NCBI RefSeq assembly: GCF_964020175.1 | Contig: NZ_OZ026541.1 | Location: 124,001-188,000 of the forward strand | Length of the DNA: 64,000 nucleotides | Origin: Candidatus Mesenet endosymbiont of Phosphuga atrata | Lineage (GTDB): Bacteria > Pseudomonadota > Alphaproteobacteria > Rickettsiales > Anaplasmataceae | Direction of reading: 5' to 3' | Shown here: piece by piece, positions 1 to 9,460 of the stretch | Layout: every line of letters begins with the position of its first letter | Position numbering within the stretch: the first letter of the stretch is position 1 | Translations under genes and position numbers: made by a program | Notes under the pieces: generated by a model | Told to the model about the DNA's origin: nothing | What the model saw: only the letters and a program-made list of their open reading frames with translations | Databases searched by the model: none

Positions 1-1511
1 AATTGAGCTGTGCTGGTAGATATGGCTTTTAAAGCTCCAGTGATTGTATTTAAAGTGGGAAGCATAACTGAACCTAAATTCATTCCCACTTCTGCTATTG
101 AATTTTTAAGCAATTGTAGATTATTGGCTGTAGTACTTGCACGATTGTCAAACTCTTTCTGCATAGAATTTTCATAGTCTCTTTCTTGAGCAACCAGCTC
201 TATAGCTTTTTTATATTTATCTAAACTACCAATTAACAAGGCAATATCATCTTGATACTCAAGTCCAAAGAGCTTGTATAAGATTTTAGAACGTTCCTGG
301 CTATCTATTTTTTCTAGTGCTGCAAGAAATTTCATCATTGCTCCTTGGGCACTAGATTTGATGGCTTCTTCAAGCTCTTCTGCGCTTAACTCCATTTCCT
401 CCAATGTCTCTTGGAATTCCCTACTTTGTTCTCCTGCAGTTTGGAGTTTACTGAGCATAGCATTTATTGCTGTTGCTGCTTTGGCTGGTTGTTTACCTAA
501 ACTAATAAAACTGTTAGCTAAACTACTTGCCTGAATAATATCCAAGCCAAATTGTTTTGCTGTACCACCAACCATATTTAAAGTTGCCACCATTTCTCTG
601 GCTTTGGCTGCAGTATTGTCAGATAAATGGTTTATCACATCACCAACTTTACCCATTTTATCAATGCCAATATTATAAACATTGGAAAGCTTAGCAATGG
701 CATCACCCGCTTCTTCTGCTGACATATCAAACGCAGTGGCCATTTTAGCTACTGTATCTGTAAATTGAGTAAGATCTTCTTTTGCAATACCAAGCTGACC
801 ACCACTAGCAGCAATTTGAGCAAGTTCTGCTGCAGATAACGGTATTGTTCGTGACATTTCTTTTAACTTATTGGCAAATTCGATGGCTTCATTTGTTTGC
901 TCCTTGAATTCTACCACTTTCTTAACATCAGCCATAGCAGATTCAAAGTCAATAGCAACTTTAAGTGGAGCCGCAAGTGTTATTCCTAATGCGACAGCAT
1001 CTACCATTTGAGATCTGAGGTTTGCTCTTTGTGCTAAAACTTCTTGCTGTTTCTTTATAACTGAACCAAGTGCATGATAACGACTCTTTAGCTTTTCAGT
1101 TGATGCTCCGAGTTTAAGTTGATTGCGAATCAAAGATTCTGTATCTTGGCCACTTTTTCTTATTTCTAGATTTAATTGGTGAAGAGCTTCTCTTTTTTGC
1201 AAGTAAGCTGCTTTTGCCTTAGATGTCGATAACTTAACCTTATTAAATTCTGTTTGCAGAGCTTTACTTGGATTTTCACTGAGCTTAATCTGCTTAGCTA
1301 AAGACTTCACTTGTCCTTCTAAGTCTTTCCAGGATTTTTTGGCAATAAGTGAGTCACGAGTTAATTGTTTAAACTTAGATGCTGATTGCATTGATAAGTC
1401 AAGTTGCCTAATTGTACTACCAAGACGAGAAAGTTGAGCACTACTTCCTGCCATAGTACTACTAAAACTACCATCAAGTATAGCACCTATTTTGATAGAT
1501 AATGTTGACAT
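1..1511 (-). CDS. Phage tail tape measure protein, TP901-like (3' part outside window)
   Basis: This is the N-terminal ~503 residues of a tail tape measure protein, which sets tail length and is packed inside the tail tube; the gene runs off the left edge. I translated it by hand from the ATG at 1511. It starts MSTLSIKIGAILDGSF, continues with a long helical, Lys/Gln-rich segment, and then has a region typical of TP901/P2 tape measures (around residues 175-330, with ASGGQLGIA, MATAFDMSAEEAG and LSNVYNIGI). Its start overlaps the 3' end of the frameshifted E' reading frame, as in P2-like phages where gene T follows E/E'. The length of the whole protein cannot be judged here. The family call is confident. 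Confidence 0.9.
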   Translation of the reverse strand, partial: MSTLSIKIGAILDGSFSSTMAGSSAQLSRLGSTIRQLDLSMQSASKFKQLTRDSLIAKKSWKDLEGQVKSLAKQIKLSENPSKALQTEFNKVKLSTSKAKAAYLQKREALHQLNLEIRKSGQDTESLIRNQLKLGASTEKLKSRYHALGSVIKKQQEVLAQRANLRSQMVDAVALGITLAAPLKVAIDFESAMADVKKVVEFKEQTNEAIEFANKLKEMSRTIPLSAAELAQIAASGGQLGIAKEDLTQFTDTVAKMATAFDMSAEEAGDAIAKLSNVYNIGIDKMGKVGDVINHLSDNTAAKAREMVATLNMVGGTAKQFGLDIIQASSLANSFISLGKQPAKAATAINAMLSKLQTAGEQSREFQETLEEMELSAEELEEAIKSSAQGAMMKFLAALEKIDSQERSKILYKLFGLEYQDDIALLIGSLDKYKKAIELVAQERDYENSMQKEFDNRASTTANNLQLLKNSIAEVGMNLGSVMLPTLNTITGALKAISTSTAQ

Positions 1512-1872
1512 TTTATTTCTACTCCAACTTTAAGCCAAAGAATGAATTCTTCTATTTCCATATCTAAAAACTGCTCAATCCCGCCACCTGCAACAGAACT
1601 GAGTAACAGTACATTTAACCTTAAGTCCTTTGTGATGGAAAAAAACCTCTTAATACTTCCTGTATTTTGACATAATCAATAATATCCAATTCTTCAATAG
1701 TTTCTTTGATCACAGAAGCAAGGTTAGCAGTTAAAGCTACTTCTCTTGCCAGATCACTACCATCAAGACGATCTATAGCTAAGTAATCTCGCACTTTTGG
1801 ACGTCTGAGAGTCAATTCTGAAATAGAAGTGCTGTCGATTGTAATTGGGTTGTTAAGTGTTATTATGTTCAT
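1487..1872 (-). CDS. gpE-E' frameshift product, tail assembly chaperone
   Basis: A -1 ribosomal slip on the T7 run (complement of 1639-1645; zero frame GGT TTT TTT CCA) would move ribosomes from gpE into an open frame that stops at 1487-1489. I traced that frame without a stop: it includes LLLSSVAGGGIEQFL and EEFILWLKVGVEIK and ends KCQHYLSK, giving about 128 aa. P2 makes E+E' (about 142 aa) by the same kind of -1 slip on a T-run, and tail phages commonly make a paired tail chaperone this way just upstream of the tape measure gene. The sequence shows the slippery heptamer in the correct phase. That the slip occurs is inferred. Confidence 0.75.
1621..1872 (-). CDS. P2 gpE-like tail protein
   Basis: An 83-aa protein of the P2 gpE family, a small tail-assembly chaperone coded between the tail tube and tape measure genes. 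I place the start at the ATG at 1872 (MNIITLNNPIT), because a GGAGA Shine-Dalgarno lies 5 bases upstream; a longer in-frame extension to 1908 lacks such a site. The body (SISELTLRRPKVRDYLAIDRL) resembles the gpE core. The gene ends RGFFPSQRT after a T7 run that serves as the -1 frameshift site for E'. The neighbours, FII upstream and tape measure downstream, match P2 order. Confidence 0.8.
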   Translation of the reverse strand: MNIITLNNPITIDSTSISELTLRRPKVRDYLAIDRLDGSDLAREVALTANLASVIKETIEELDIIDYVKIQEVLRGFFPSQRT

Positions 1873-1948
1873 ATTATCTCCTATAAATTTAGTAAAAAGT
1901 TTTTTCAAGCTTTGCGACTTATTTAATTGTTTAAATTTTAAATAAATT

Positions 1949-2449
1949 CTATATGCCTAAAGCTGTTTGCAATAAAGCCATCTGATCAATACCGTTAATC
2001 TTACGCATCATATTTTCAGCATCGATCTCAATGAGTTCCTTACCTCCTATGGTAAGTTTATAATAATGAGCATTGACCATACATTTAAGAGTTGCTTTCT
2101 CTCCAGGTTTCCAACTACCAAAGTCCAGCTCTCTAAAAGTACCTCTTAAATTGATCACCACAGCTTCAACATTATTATTTCCTTGCAGTCCTCCTCTTAG
2201 AGTTAAAGGTACTGAATTGCCATCTGTTAAACCAAAAAGTCTGAAGAGCTCGGTATCATACTCAGCAAAAGTAAACTCAGCTTCAAGCTTTTCCATCCCC
2301 ATATCAATACTTACTGGGATATCCATACCTCCGGCTCTATATTCTTCTGTTTTAATAGTGAGTTTAGGTAACGTGATTTCATCAATACGACCAGCATAAC
2401 CCCGACCATCAACAAAGATATTAAAGTTCTTTAAGATTTTTGGTAACAT
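1949..2449 (-). CDS. Phage major tail tube protein (P2 FII-like)
   Basis: A 166-aa tail tube protein that polymerises into the inner tube of a contractile tail. Motifs such as MLPKILKNFNIFVDGRGYAG at the N-terminus and ITLPKLTIKTEEYRAGGMD are typical of the P2 FII family, and the length is close to the P2 protein (172 aa). A GGGGGA Shine-Dalgarno lies a few bases before the ATG. The gene follows the sheath gene by about 25 bp, in P2 order FI-FII-E. Confidence is high. Confidence 0.9.
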   Translation of the reverse strand: MLPKILKNFNIFVDGRGYAGRIDEITLPKLTIKTEEYRAGGMDIPVSIDMGMEKLEAEFTFAEYDTELFRLFGLTDGNSVPLTLRGGLQGNNNVEAVVINLRGTFRELDFGSWKPGEKATLKCMVNAHYYKLTIGGKELIEIDAENMMRKINGIDQMALLQTALGI

Positions 2450-2473
2450 AAAATTTATCCCCCTATTTAAATT

Positions 2474-3682
2474 TTAAAATATCTCTTTTATATTGCTATC
2501 AGCTAAGTACGAACGGAACGTTATCTGTTCAGCTGGATAAGATGGAGTAAACTCAAAATCAAAGTAAACTTTTCCACTTGTAATGTTTGTGAGAGTATTA
2601 AGCTCCGGTGAAGGATAACACTTACCAGCAAGAATTGCTCCTTTAGCTTTTAAATGTGCTAAGTAAGAATTAACACTATCAACAACATCATCAATGTAGG
2701 TTTTACTAATGTTACGATCAACTGCCCAAAGATGAGCACGCAGAACACTATCATTGATTAAATCAGCTGTTCGTCTTACCGATAAAAATGCCCATTTAGG
2801 ATCAGAAGAGCAGGTTCTATTGCCCCATAATCTATAGCCATTTTGATGAATAATGGTTGCAACTTCATTCTCATTTAAATAATTAGCTCGAGAATTTAAA
2901 TCACCTAAAGTAAAATCTATAGCTCGACTCGTGCCAAAAGTACCATTTATCTCTTGATTTGAAGGTGACCACCAAAAGCCATGCTCATTATCAACTTTAG
3001 CAATAAGCCCGGCAACAAATGGACTTGCAGGTAAAATTTCTTCTTTGCCCTCAATAAAAACCTTAACCCAAGGATCAACTACATAAACTCTACTACTATC
3101 AATGCTTTGACGATATTTAATTGCTTCTTCATCATTAGTATTGGGACCATCAGCAACTATAATTGCTCTGAGCTTCTCAGCTATGGGAATTAGAGCGCTA
3201 ACTACTGGATTTTTAGGCTTTTCAGTATTTGATTCTGTTTTGGGTAATTGCTGAGTAAAATGAGGAGCAATCAGTATTCTTGGAGTTACATGCACTATAC
3301 TTTCACTACTTAAGAAAGCTTCAATACCTTGATAATCTCCAGTTTCTTTATCTATTCCTCCGATAATATTTTTAAGTGTTTCACCATCTTTTAAAAGAGG
3401 ATCACTATTTTTACCTTCCTCAACCCTAATAACTATTACTGTTGCTCCAATTTGGGCAAAGATTGCATTGATCGCTGCAGGTAGAGTACCTTTTTTCCCG
3501 AGTTTAGCTGCTTCTTTTAAGCTTCCTGCTATCAGCGATGGTTTATTTAACGGAAACATCTTACTATCGCTGTCTGGAGCAGTTCCAATAACGCCAATTA
3601 CTGCTGATTTACTGGTACGTATTGTCCTTGGACCTGAAGTTATTTCAACAACATTGACTCCATGGAAGAATTGGTCATTCAT
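2474..3682 (-). CDS. Phage contractile tail sheath protein (P2 FI-like)
   Basis: A 402-aa tail sheath protein; subunits surround the tail tube and contract at infection. Recognisable features are the start MNDQFFHGVNVVEITSGPRTI, the stretch SAVIGVIGTAPDS, the central SPFVAGLIAKVDNEHGFWWSPSN and the C-terminal region around GYRLWGNRTC followed by WAFLSVRRTADLI. The length matches P2 FI (about 396 aa). An AGAAGGAT Shine-Dalgarno precedes the ATG at 3682. It sits between a fibre-assembly-like gene and FII, so this prophage codes for a myovirus-type tail. Confidence 0.95.
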   Translation of the reverse strand: MNDQFFHGVNVVEITSGPRTIRTSKSAVIGVIGTAPDSDSKMFPLNKPSLIAGSLKEAAKLGKKGTLPAAINAIFAQIGATVIVIRVEEGKNSDPLLKDGETLKNIIGGIDKETGDYQGIEAFLSSESIVHVTPRILIAPHFTQQLPKTESNTEKPKNPVVSALIPIAEKLRAIIVADGPNTNDEEAIKYRQSIDSSRVYVVDPWVKVFIEGKEEILPASPFVAGLIAKVDNEHGFWWSPSNQEINGTFGTSRAIDFTLGDLNSRANYLNENEVATIIHQNGYRLWGNRTCSSDPKWAFLSVRRTADLINDSVLRAHLWAVDRNISKTYIDDVVDSVNSYLAHLKAKGAILAGKCYPSPELNTLTNITSGKVYFDFEFTPSYPAEQITFRSYLADSNIKEIF

Positions 3683-3696
3683 ATTTATCCTTCTGA

Positions 3697-4269
3697 TTAA
3701 GTTAAAGAGACTTGAATTTCTTTGACAAAATTATCGAGAATGTTTTGTAGCTCTTCATCAGTTTTAGCCTCATTAATCTTTTTCTTAGCTAGGCTTTCAA
3801 ACTCTTCACATTTTATTATGGCCTTTATCGCTTGGTTTGCTTTCTCTTGGATAAGTTTAGCCATCTCAACTACCGATATGTCACGTACTTGAGCTAAAGG
3901 CGTGATAATTTCTGTATCTTTATTATTTAAAGGTTGTTTTGCTTCTTCTGCTTTGAGAATATTCCCTGCAGCTTGAGCTTGAATATCATATGACTTGGCT
4001 TTGTGATGAGAATAACCCACGTATGGTCCAGTATAATTATGGAAATAAATATTAAGACTCGTAAGTGCTGCAGATTTAGCATTCTGTAATAATTCTAATC
4101 TTACATCTTCATCACTACACTCTGTAATTTCTCCATTTTCCGTTAAACAATAGCTTTTCTGCCAGCTAAAATCTCTTGGCGCCTCATACCAGCCATCACC
4201 TTCTCGCTTACTTTCAAGGGTGGTGGCTTCAACTTGTTTATTATTTACAAAACGAATATAAATAGGCAT
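3697..4269 (-). CDS. Probable tail fibre assembly/chaperone-like protein
   Basis: A 190-aa protein just downstream of the putative tail fibre gene and before the sheath gene. The N-terminal part (MPIYIRFVNNKQVEATTL, then DGWYEAPRDFSWQKSYCLTE) has the style of small fibre-assembly proteins, and the C-terminal half is helical (residues about 120-190, rich in Glu, Lys and Ala). The spacing of 3 bp to the fibre gene suggests co-translation. Position and composition support a Tfa/DUF4376-like role, but no decisive motif is visible, so this is an inference from position. Confidence 0.5.
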   Translation of the reverse strand: MPIYIRFVNNKQVEATTLESKREGDGWYEAPRDFSWQKSYCLTENGEITECSDEDVRLELLQNAKSAALTSLNIYFHNYTGPYVGYSHHKAKSYDIQAQAAGNILKAEEAKQPLNNKDTEIITPLAQVRDISVVEMAKLIQEKANQAIKAIIKCEEFESLAKKKINEAKTDEELQNILDNFVKEIQVSLT

Positions 4270-4272
4270 TTT

Positions 4273-5409
4273 CTAGCTCCAAATCTGATAAACATATTCT
4301 AATCCTGGGCACTGCAAAGCCCGAAGTGTTCTCTCTTTATCAATCTCAAGTCCAGTAGTTAAAAAGTTACTACGGAAGTTATAAATACCAAAGTACATAA
4401 ATTGGGTATAATAATTGTTAGTATTAGTGTAATAATATGGTGAGGTATAAAGCACAATTGCTACGGTCTTCTCTGCCGGAATAACTATAGTAGCTGAGCT
4501 TGATAATTCTGTACTTGTGCTATTATGCTTTTGCACATTTTTCCAAGTCACTGTTGAAGTCTTTTCTTTATTAGGATTGATGGCATCTGGGGTACCAACA
4601 AATACTCCTGCACCCTCATAACCAGAACTCCATCCCGATGAACCAGTAAAATTTAATGTTCGCGTTATATCTTCTTTACTGGTGTTCTTAACAAAGATTA
4701 CTCCCAGTAATGCATATGGATATTGATACACGTTTGTACTTACAGCATAACGCAAATACATCTCCTTATAAAGAAATGTACCATTTGTCCCTTGAAGAAA
4801 ATAAAGTTGTGGTGGCTTATAAAAACTACAATATTTAGTACTTTCCTTATGAGCCCCAGCAAGAAAAGCAAGCATGTAATTAGCACCGGTTGTACTGCTG
4901 TACCACTGACCAAGTTCACTAGAGAAGTTACTTGATCCCCAATTATCATTATATCTATTTAATATTCCAAATAATAAAGGTAATGATCCCGATGCAATCA
5001 TACTACGGCTTTTTATTTCCTTGCTTAAATCATCAACTGCACCTTTGATTTGATCTAAATTCCCACTACTATCAATTGCGGCAATATTTGCATCTTTTCT
5101 CGTATCAAGTAATGACAAGCCTTCTATACTTTTATCATCGATGTTTTTTAATGATTGTTTTTCCAACTGAGAAATAGCAGTTAAAGCCTTATCTTTAGTG
5201 GTATCTAAGTTATTTAAATGACCTGTTACACTCTCGAGAAGTTCTTTTAATTTCTCATCAGTTGTATTTACAATATCAAGAACAGTGCTCTGTCCTGCTA
5301 TAGATTCAAGAGATTTAGCAAGATAAGCAAGTTGATCTGCTGTACTATCTGCAGCTAAATCTTTAAGTCTTTTATGTAATGCATAAACTACTTCTTTAGC
5401 AATGGTCAT
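4273..5409 (-). CDS. Putative tail fibre / receptor-binding protein
   Basis: A 378-aa protein with two parts. Residues 1-135 are helical and heptad-like, with repeated Leu and Asp/Lys (KLKELLESVTGHLNNLDTTK). The remainder is rich in Ser, Thr, Tyr, Asn and Gly, including a Tyr/Asn-rich stretch near the end (YTSPYYYTNTNNYY), as expected for a beta-structured fibre tip. It overlaps the preceding 64-aa gene by 4 bp and lies just before the assembly-like gene. Together with the P2-type tail this suggests the host-recognition fibre. There is no recognised domain; the assignment rests on composition and gene order. Confidence 0.5.
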   Translation of the reverse strand: MTIAKEVVYALHKRLKDLAADSTADQLAYLAKSLESIAGQSTVLDIVNTTDEKLKELLESVTGHLNNLDTTKDKALTAISQLEKQSLKNIDDKSIEGLSLLDTRKDANIAAIDSSGNLDQIKGAVDDLSKEIKSRSMIASGSLPLLFGILNRYNDNWGSSNFSSELGQWYSSTTGANYMLAFLAGAHKESTKYCSFYKPPQLYFLQGTNGTFLYKEMYLRYAVSTNVYQYPYALLGVIFVKNTSKEDITRTLNFTGSSGWSSGYEGAGVFVGTPDAINPNKEKTSTVTWKNVQKHNSTSTELSSSATIVIPAEKTVAIVLYTSPYYYTNTNNYYTQFMYFGIYNFRSNFLTTGLEIDKERTLRALQCPGLEYVYQIWS

Positions 5410-5600
5410 TTATTACCCCATAAATTTAAAAAAGTTTCAAAACTAAAACGGGCAAAAGCATCTTTTAGGTTTAAATGTTCACTCTCTTGCAAGCTAATAT
5501 CCTCATCTACTTTTACAATGGTTTTACGGATACGCACTATGTCTTCAACCGTAATATTATCTGGATGTGGTAAAGGGTATCCACGTTTGGTTTCTGACAT
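5406..5600 (-). CDS. Small phage tail-module protein, unknown
   Basis: A 64-aa protein (MSETKRGYPLPHPDNITVEDIVRI...) overlapping the fibre gene by 4 bp and starting 4 bp after the upstream 400-aa tail gene. The overlap supports real translation within the tail operon. The N-terminal GYPLPHPDN and a helical middle with alternating charges are all that can be seen. In some phages a small linker protein sits between a baseplate appendage and the fibre; that role here is only a guess. Confidence 0.6.
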   Translation of the reverse strand: MSETKRGYPLPHPDNITVEDIVRIRKTIVKVDEDISLQESEHLNLKDAFARFSFETFLNLWGNK

Positions 5601-5604
5601 ACTT

Positions 5605-6807
5605 TTAAGTTACTACAATTCTTAGATTTCTAACTTTAGGGCGATATAGAACTGTACCACTTAAAACTAACTTCACTTTAGTACTGTGAGCATTAAAGTT
5701 TTCTAGCACATGAGTTCGCTCCACTTGAGATTCCCCTATAGGTTTACCAGCAGTTAAATCAATCAATTGCCATTCACCATCAGCTTTTTGCAAATAAACT
5801 TTAACATCAGCAGTGCCTGGAAGAGTAGCATCATAAGTAACCGTAACCTTAGTATCTATCCCTGCAGGAATACTTCTAGTAACATAATCTGCAGATTCTA
5901 AAAGATTGCCCAGAACTAACTGCACTCCTGGATAAAGAACCGGACTTTTCTTCTCTGATCCTTTAAGACTTACTTCTACTTTTAATTCTCCAGAGAGTCT
6001 TGAGCGTAATATTAAAGGTAAATTGTCAGATAAATGATGTGCCTCGCCGTTCTCATCAGTCAACAAAACTTCAGCATTAGTATCAAAAGCAACTCTTTCA
6101 ATATTGGCTAGAACTATTAAATCTGAAATTTTGTCTACAGTGACCTTACCAAGATCAATAGTGTGGGTATTCTCAGTAAATCTTGCTGCTAAGAGTCTAA
6201 AAGTTAAATCCAAGTTTTGATGGGGAGTCCAGGTACTAGCATTACTAGAAGAAAGTAATACCCCTATCTGATAAGGTTGACTGACAACAAAACGACTATT
6301 TACTGCATCATACTTTCCTACTTCCGCTATTTTCACCGCAGTATTAGCATCATCAGTCAGAACAACTAAAGCATATTCCTGTCCAGCTTCACAAAATACT
6401 GGGGACCAAACAGCACGTGTTGCACTACCATTAGTATTAATATCATGTGGTTCAATATAACTTTCAGCAATGACAGTTTGAGATGGTGTGCCAATACTAG
6501 TTTCACGAATTTGTAGAACAACCCGCTTTGTTCCACTATTTGTAAACCATAAATCTACACCAGCAATGTGCCTACTTTCGCTTAAAGTAAAAGTTTGAGC
6601 TAAAGGATCAATACGTTTGGTAGCTATGACTCTTCTACGCTCTTCAGTAGTGATTGTTCCTCGGCTGGTATAAGTTGCTTCAGCGTAACTACCTTGATTA
6701 CCAAAAAATTGTACGAGCTTTGTCCCTGCGGGAATATTACTTGGTACGGTAAATCTTCCTGTTATTTTTCCTTGGTTATCAGCTATAAGTGGTGTAACTG
6801 CATTCAT
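5605..6807 (-). CDS. Phage tail/baseplate appendage protein, beta-rich
   Basis: A 400-aa protein in the tail operon directly after the DUF4815-type gene. It is rich in Val, Thr and Asn with predicted beta-sandwich character. Visible landmarks are RIDPLAQTFTLSESRHIAGVD, SATRAVWSPVFCEAGQEYALV and a C-terminal segment ending KVRNLRIVVT. The phrase PLAQTF followed by a jelly-roll-like region is common in baseplate wedge or upper-fibre proteins paired with DUF4815 proteins. I do not recognise a specific named gene. The spacing of 4 bp to both neighbours supports co-translation. Confidence 0.6.
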   Translation of the reverse strand: MNAVTPLIADNQGKITGRFTVPSNIPAGTKLVQFFGNQGSYAEATYTSRGTITTEERRRVIATKRIDPLAQTFTLSESRHIAGVDLWFTNSGTKRVVLQIRETSIGTPSQTVIAESYIEPHDINTNGSATRAVWSPVFCEAGQEYALVVLTDDANTAVKIAEVGKYDAVNSRFVVSQPYQIGVLLSSSNASTWTPHQNLDLTFRLLAARFTENTHTIDLGKVTVDKISDLIVLANIERVAFDTNAEVLLTDENGEAHHLSDNLPLILRSRLSGELKVEVSLKGSEKKSPVLYPGVQLVLGNLLESADYVTRSIPAGIDTKVTVTYDATLPGTADVKVYLQKADGEWQLIDLTAGKPIGESQVERTHVLENFNAHSTKVKLVLSGTVLYRPKVRNLRIVVT

Positions 6808-6811
6808 ACTT

Positions 6812-8740
6812 TTAAATTTCAGGTTTAATACTGATGGAGTCGAGTCTTAATTCTTTGAGTTCTTCATGAGGAACAAAGCCTTCAAGCTCAAAACTTTGAG
6901 TAGCCTGACGCATAAAGGCGATTTGATTACTTCTACTACTTACAAATTCTGTGCTGTTATTAACACTAAATCTACTAGTGATAGAACTAAGCCAATTAGT
7001 TTTAACTTCTGTCCAATGATCAACGCTTAAGTTAATTGTAGCTTTAGCGGGCACAGGATCAAAAGCTTGATAAGGATTAATTTTCATTTCTTTGGTTTGT
7101 AATAGTTGTTCTAATACTGGTTCAAGCTCATAGGGAAGAAGATAAGGCTTTGCTGCTTGCTCAAGATTAACTACTGTAGCAGTAATAGGTAGAGTCAGTT
7201 CTTTATTTACAATTGCTGCTGTTTGGGCAATGCCTAAATCACGCATATCATCATCAAAAAAAGGATCAACAAATACTCCTTTCTTAGCAGTGGGCTCTCT
7301 TAAGCTTGCATCACTACGTAAACGCTCTTCGGCAACTAAAGCATAAAGATCACTGATACTTTTTTTCATGGCCTCCAAGTCATTCATAGGTATGGCATAA
7401 ATAGCATTATTGATTACCTTAGGTTGTTCTTCCTCTTGCCATTTTTGCTGAACATAACTAAGAGCAAGTTGTCCTACTGGAGCCTGGGGAATGGATGGTT
7501 GCCAAGGATGGGCTATGCCCTTTATTCTTCTAATTATCCCTTTGCTATCGATAGTGATTAAATCATATCTTGGCATTTTCCAGCTATAATCAACTAGAAC
7601 TAAAGTACCGTCAACTGCGCCAGTTATTTTACCACCCAACTCGTTTAAATCATGAGGAGTAGCATAAGTACGACAACGATAAGTGATTTGATAGCTACTA
7701 CCTGGTGCTGGTTCTTTACCTGGTAATGACCAATCAACATCTCCAGCATGAAGTTTATAGTCTACAGCATTTTCATAAACAGTGTCCCCCTGTTTTATTT
7801 GAATAATCTCAAGCACAGCTGAGTCGGGTATAGGATCTACTGCTCCTGAATACGAGCCATGAGTCATGGTGATGGTTTTTTGTACGGTAATATCAACCTT
7901 TTTAATTTCAGTGATAGGTGAATCATTTAAAACAAGCTCCATTACTTTTTTACTATCTGGCTGAAAAGTATGAGGCTCTGAGGCAACAGCTTTAATATCT
8001 GGATCTTCATCAAAGTAGACACGTTTACTATGAGGTAGAAGGGTTTCATAACCATCAACATGAGCTTTACCTTCACTGATCATGAATACTTGTTGTTTCT
8101 TGCCATCCTTATTTTCTCTAGCTAAAAATATTACCTCAAGGCCATTTACCACATAAGAGCCATTAGCTTCACGATCATAACGAGCAAGAGCTGTGGTAAC
8201 TACATTTGCTTGCGGTGGGGGAGAATGCTGAATGAGAACCCCATTTTCAATATGATAAATAGGATAGAATTCCAAAGTAGAGCTTTGAGTTATGCCATCA
8301 GCCTGATATCCCCAAGTAATAGTGCTTTTTAGTCTTGCTGCGCCAACTTCTTGATAATTTCTTGTACCAACTGCAGGATCACGCAGACTTATATCTTCAA
8401 GCTCTGTCACTGTTAATTCAGTATAGTAAATACCAATACGCACTATAGTATTTAGGGGAATGATAAACTCTGCAGCTTCAACTACTCTTACTGAACCACG
8501 AAGATAAATTTTACCAAGCTCAAGAGTGACATTACCAGTCTCTTCATCAATAATACAATTAGCCCCAGAGATAATATCGCCATCACTGAAAATCGCATCT
8601 CCTATACCTTTAAGTTTAAAGAGAGCATAATCTTGAATCTCATTGAGTTCTGCTGACTGTAAGCCTCTCCCTGCTAAGAATAGACTACGTTCATATCTCT
8701 TTTCTGGATTGAAACGATTGTAATAGCTATTAAGTGTCAT
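6812..8740 (-). CDS. DUF4815-type phage tail/baseplate protein
   Basis: About 642 aa from the ATG at 8740 (MTLNSYYNRFNPEKRYERS). I prefer this start because the reading frame upstream offers only a TTG at 8758, inside the end of the previous gene. The N-terminal signature YYNRFNPEKRYE followed by LFLAGRGLQSAELNEIQ is characteristic of DUF4815 proteins, large phage structural proteins near the baseplate or fibre base. The C-terminal third contains TINLSVDHWTEVK. The exact role is unknown; the location upstream of fibre genes suggests a baseplate-proximal appendage. Confidence 0.75.
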   Translation of the reverse strand: MTLNSYYNRFNPEKRYERSLFLAGRGLQSAELNEIQDYALFKLKGIGDAIFSDGDIISGANCIIDEETGNVTLELGKIYLRGSVRVVEAAEFIIPLNTIVRIGIYYTELTVTELEDISLRDPAVGTRNYQEVGAARLKSTITWGYQADGITQSSTLEFYPIYHIENGVLIQHSPPPQANVVTTALARYDREANGSYVVNGLEVIFLARENKDGKKQQVFMISEGKAHVDGYETLLPHSKRVYFDEDPDIKAVASEPHTFQPDSKKVMELVLNDSPITEIKKVDITVQKTITMTHGSYSGAVDPIPDSAVLEIIQIKQGDTVYENAVDYKLHAGDVDWSLPGKEPAPGSSYQITYRCRTYATPHDLNELGGKITGAVDGTLVLVDYSWKMPRYDLITIDSKGIIRRIKGIAHPWQPSIPQAPVGQLALSYVQQKWQEEEQPKVINNAIYAIPMNDLEAMKKSISDLYALVAEERLRSDASLREPTAKKGVFVDPFFDDDMRDLGIAQTAAIVNKELTLPITATVVNLEQAAKPYLLPYELEPVLEQLLQTKEMKINPYQAFDPVPAKATINLSVDHWTEVKTNWLSSITSRFSVNNSTEFVSSRSNQIAFMRQATQSFELEGFVPHEELKELRLDSISIKPEI

Positions 8741-8754
8741 AAAACAAAAAGAAT

Positions 8755-9438
8755 TCAAAAAGTAACTACAAAGGAAAAAGTCTCTCTGGTAGCAGCAGTT
8801 CTGATAAGTGGTACTGTGTGCTCTAAAACCAATAAAATGCCATGATCGATAATATCTTGCGGTTCAAAATATCTCTGTCCAGGAGGCAATTCTTCTTTCA
8901 CTTTGGTACCAACCATAACTCCAAGTTCCCGTATCACTTGATTTGCAGCATCAGTAAAATCAAAAGTAAATTTGAGGTATAAGCTACCTGTTGGCAAAGA
9001 AGAAGGCTTAAATCTCCCAGTTGGAGTAATTAGTTCTCCCTCCTCATCACCGCTACAAAAGATAACTTCATCAGCAGTACGTCTACCCACCTCATTTATC
9101 AATTTTGTTGAATTAATTAGTTCTGGTGGCGTGCTTTGGGTGTATTCTAAGGTTATGGTATCATCTGCTAAAATGGAGCTATTTTCTCCACGTTTTACTA
9201 TCCCAGTACTACTATCAACTAGATAATCCACACTTGCTTTATAGATTACTTCTCCTTTAAAAACCTTAACATCTTTAACTGGGTAATGGTCAAGCTTGAT
9301 TTCGCCCTTTAAAAAAGTTTTCTCAACTTTGTGGTTACTTTCCCAAGAAGCATCACCTGTTCCCCAGGCAAGATGTATAGGTTGTTCTTTTATACTTAGT
9401 GCTATTGCTGCTCGACCTGACTGGGTGAGAATTGACAT
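8755..9438 (-). CDS. Phage tail-module protein, first gene of tail operon
   Basis: A 227-aa protein with the likely start at the ATG at 9438 (MSILTQSGRAAIALSIKEQ), preceded by AGGAGG at a good distance; a longer frame to 9468 would start inside the promoter. The sequence is beta-rich, with YLVDSSTGIVKRGENS and a C-terminal TRETFSFVVTF. It resembles phage structural proteins found beside DUF4815 genes but I do not recognise a named family. It is the first gene of the minus-strand tail operon and lies directly downstream of the phage promoter motif at 9461-9489. Confidence 0.65.
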   Translation of the reverse strand: MSILTQSGRAAIALSIKEQPIHLAWGTGDASWESNHKVEKTFLKGEIKLDHYPVKDVKVFKGEVIYKASVDYLVDSSTGIVKRGENSSILADDTITLEYTQSTPPELINSTKLINEVGRRTADEVIFCSGDEEGELITPTGRFKPSSLPTGSLYLKFTFDFTDAANQVIRELGVMVGTKVKEELPPGQRYFEPQDIIDHGILLVLEHTVPLIRTAATRETFSFVVTF

Positions 9439-9460
9439 ACTTTTATTCCTCCTATTATAT

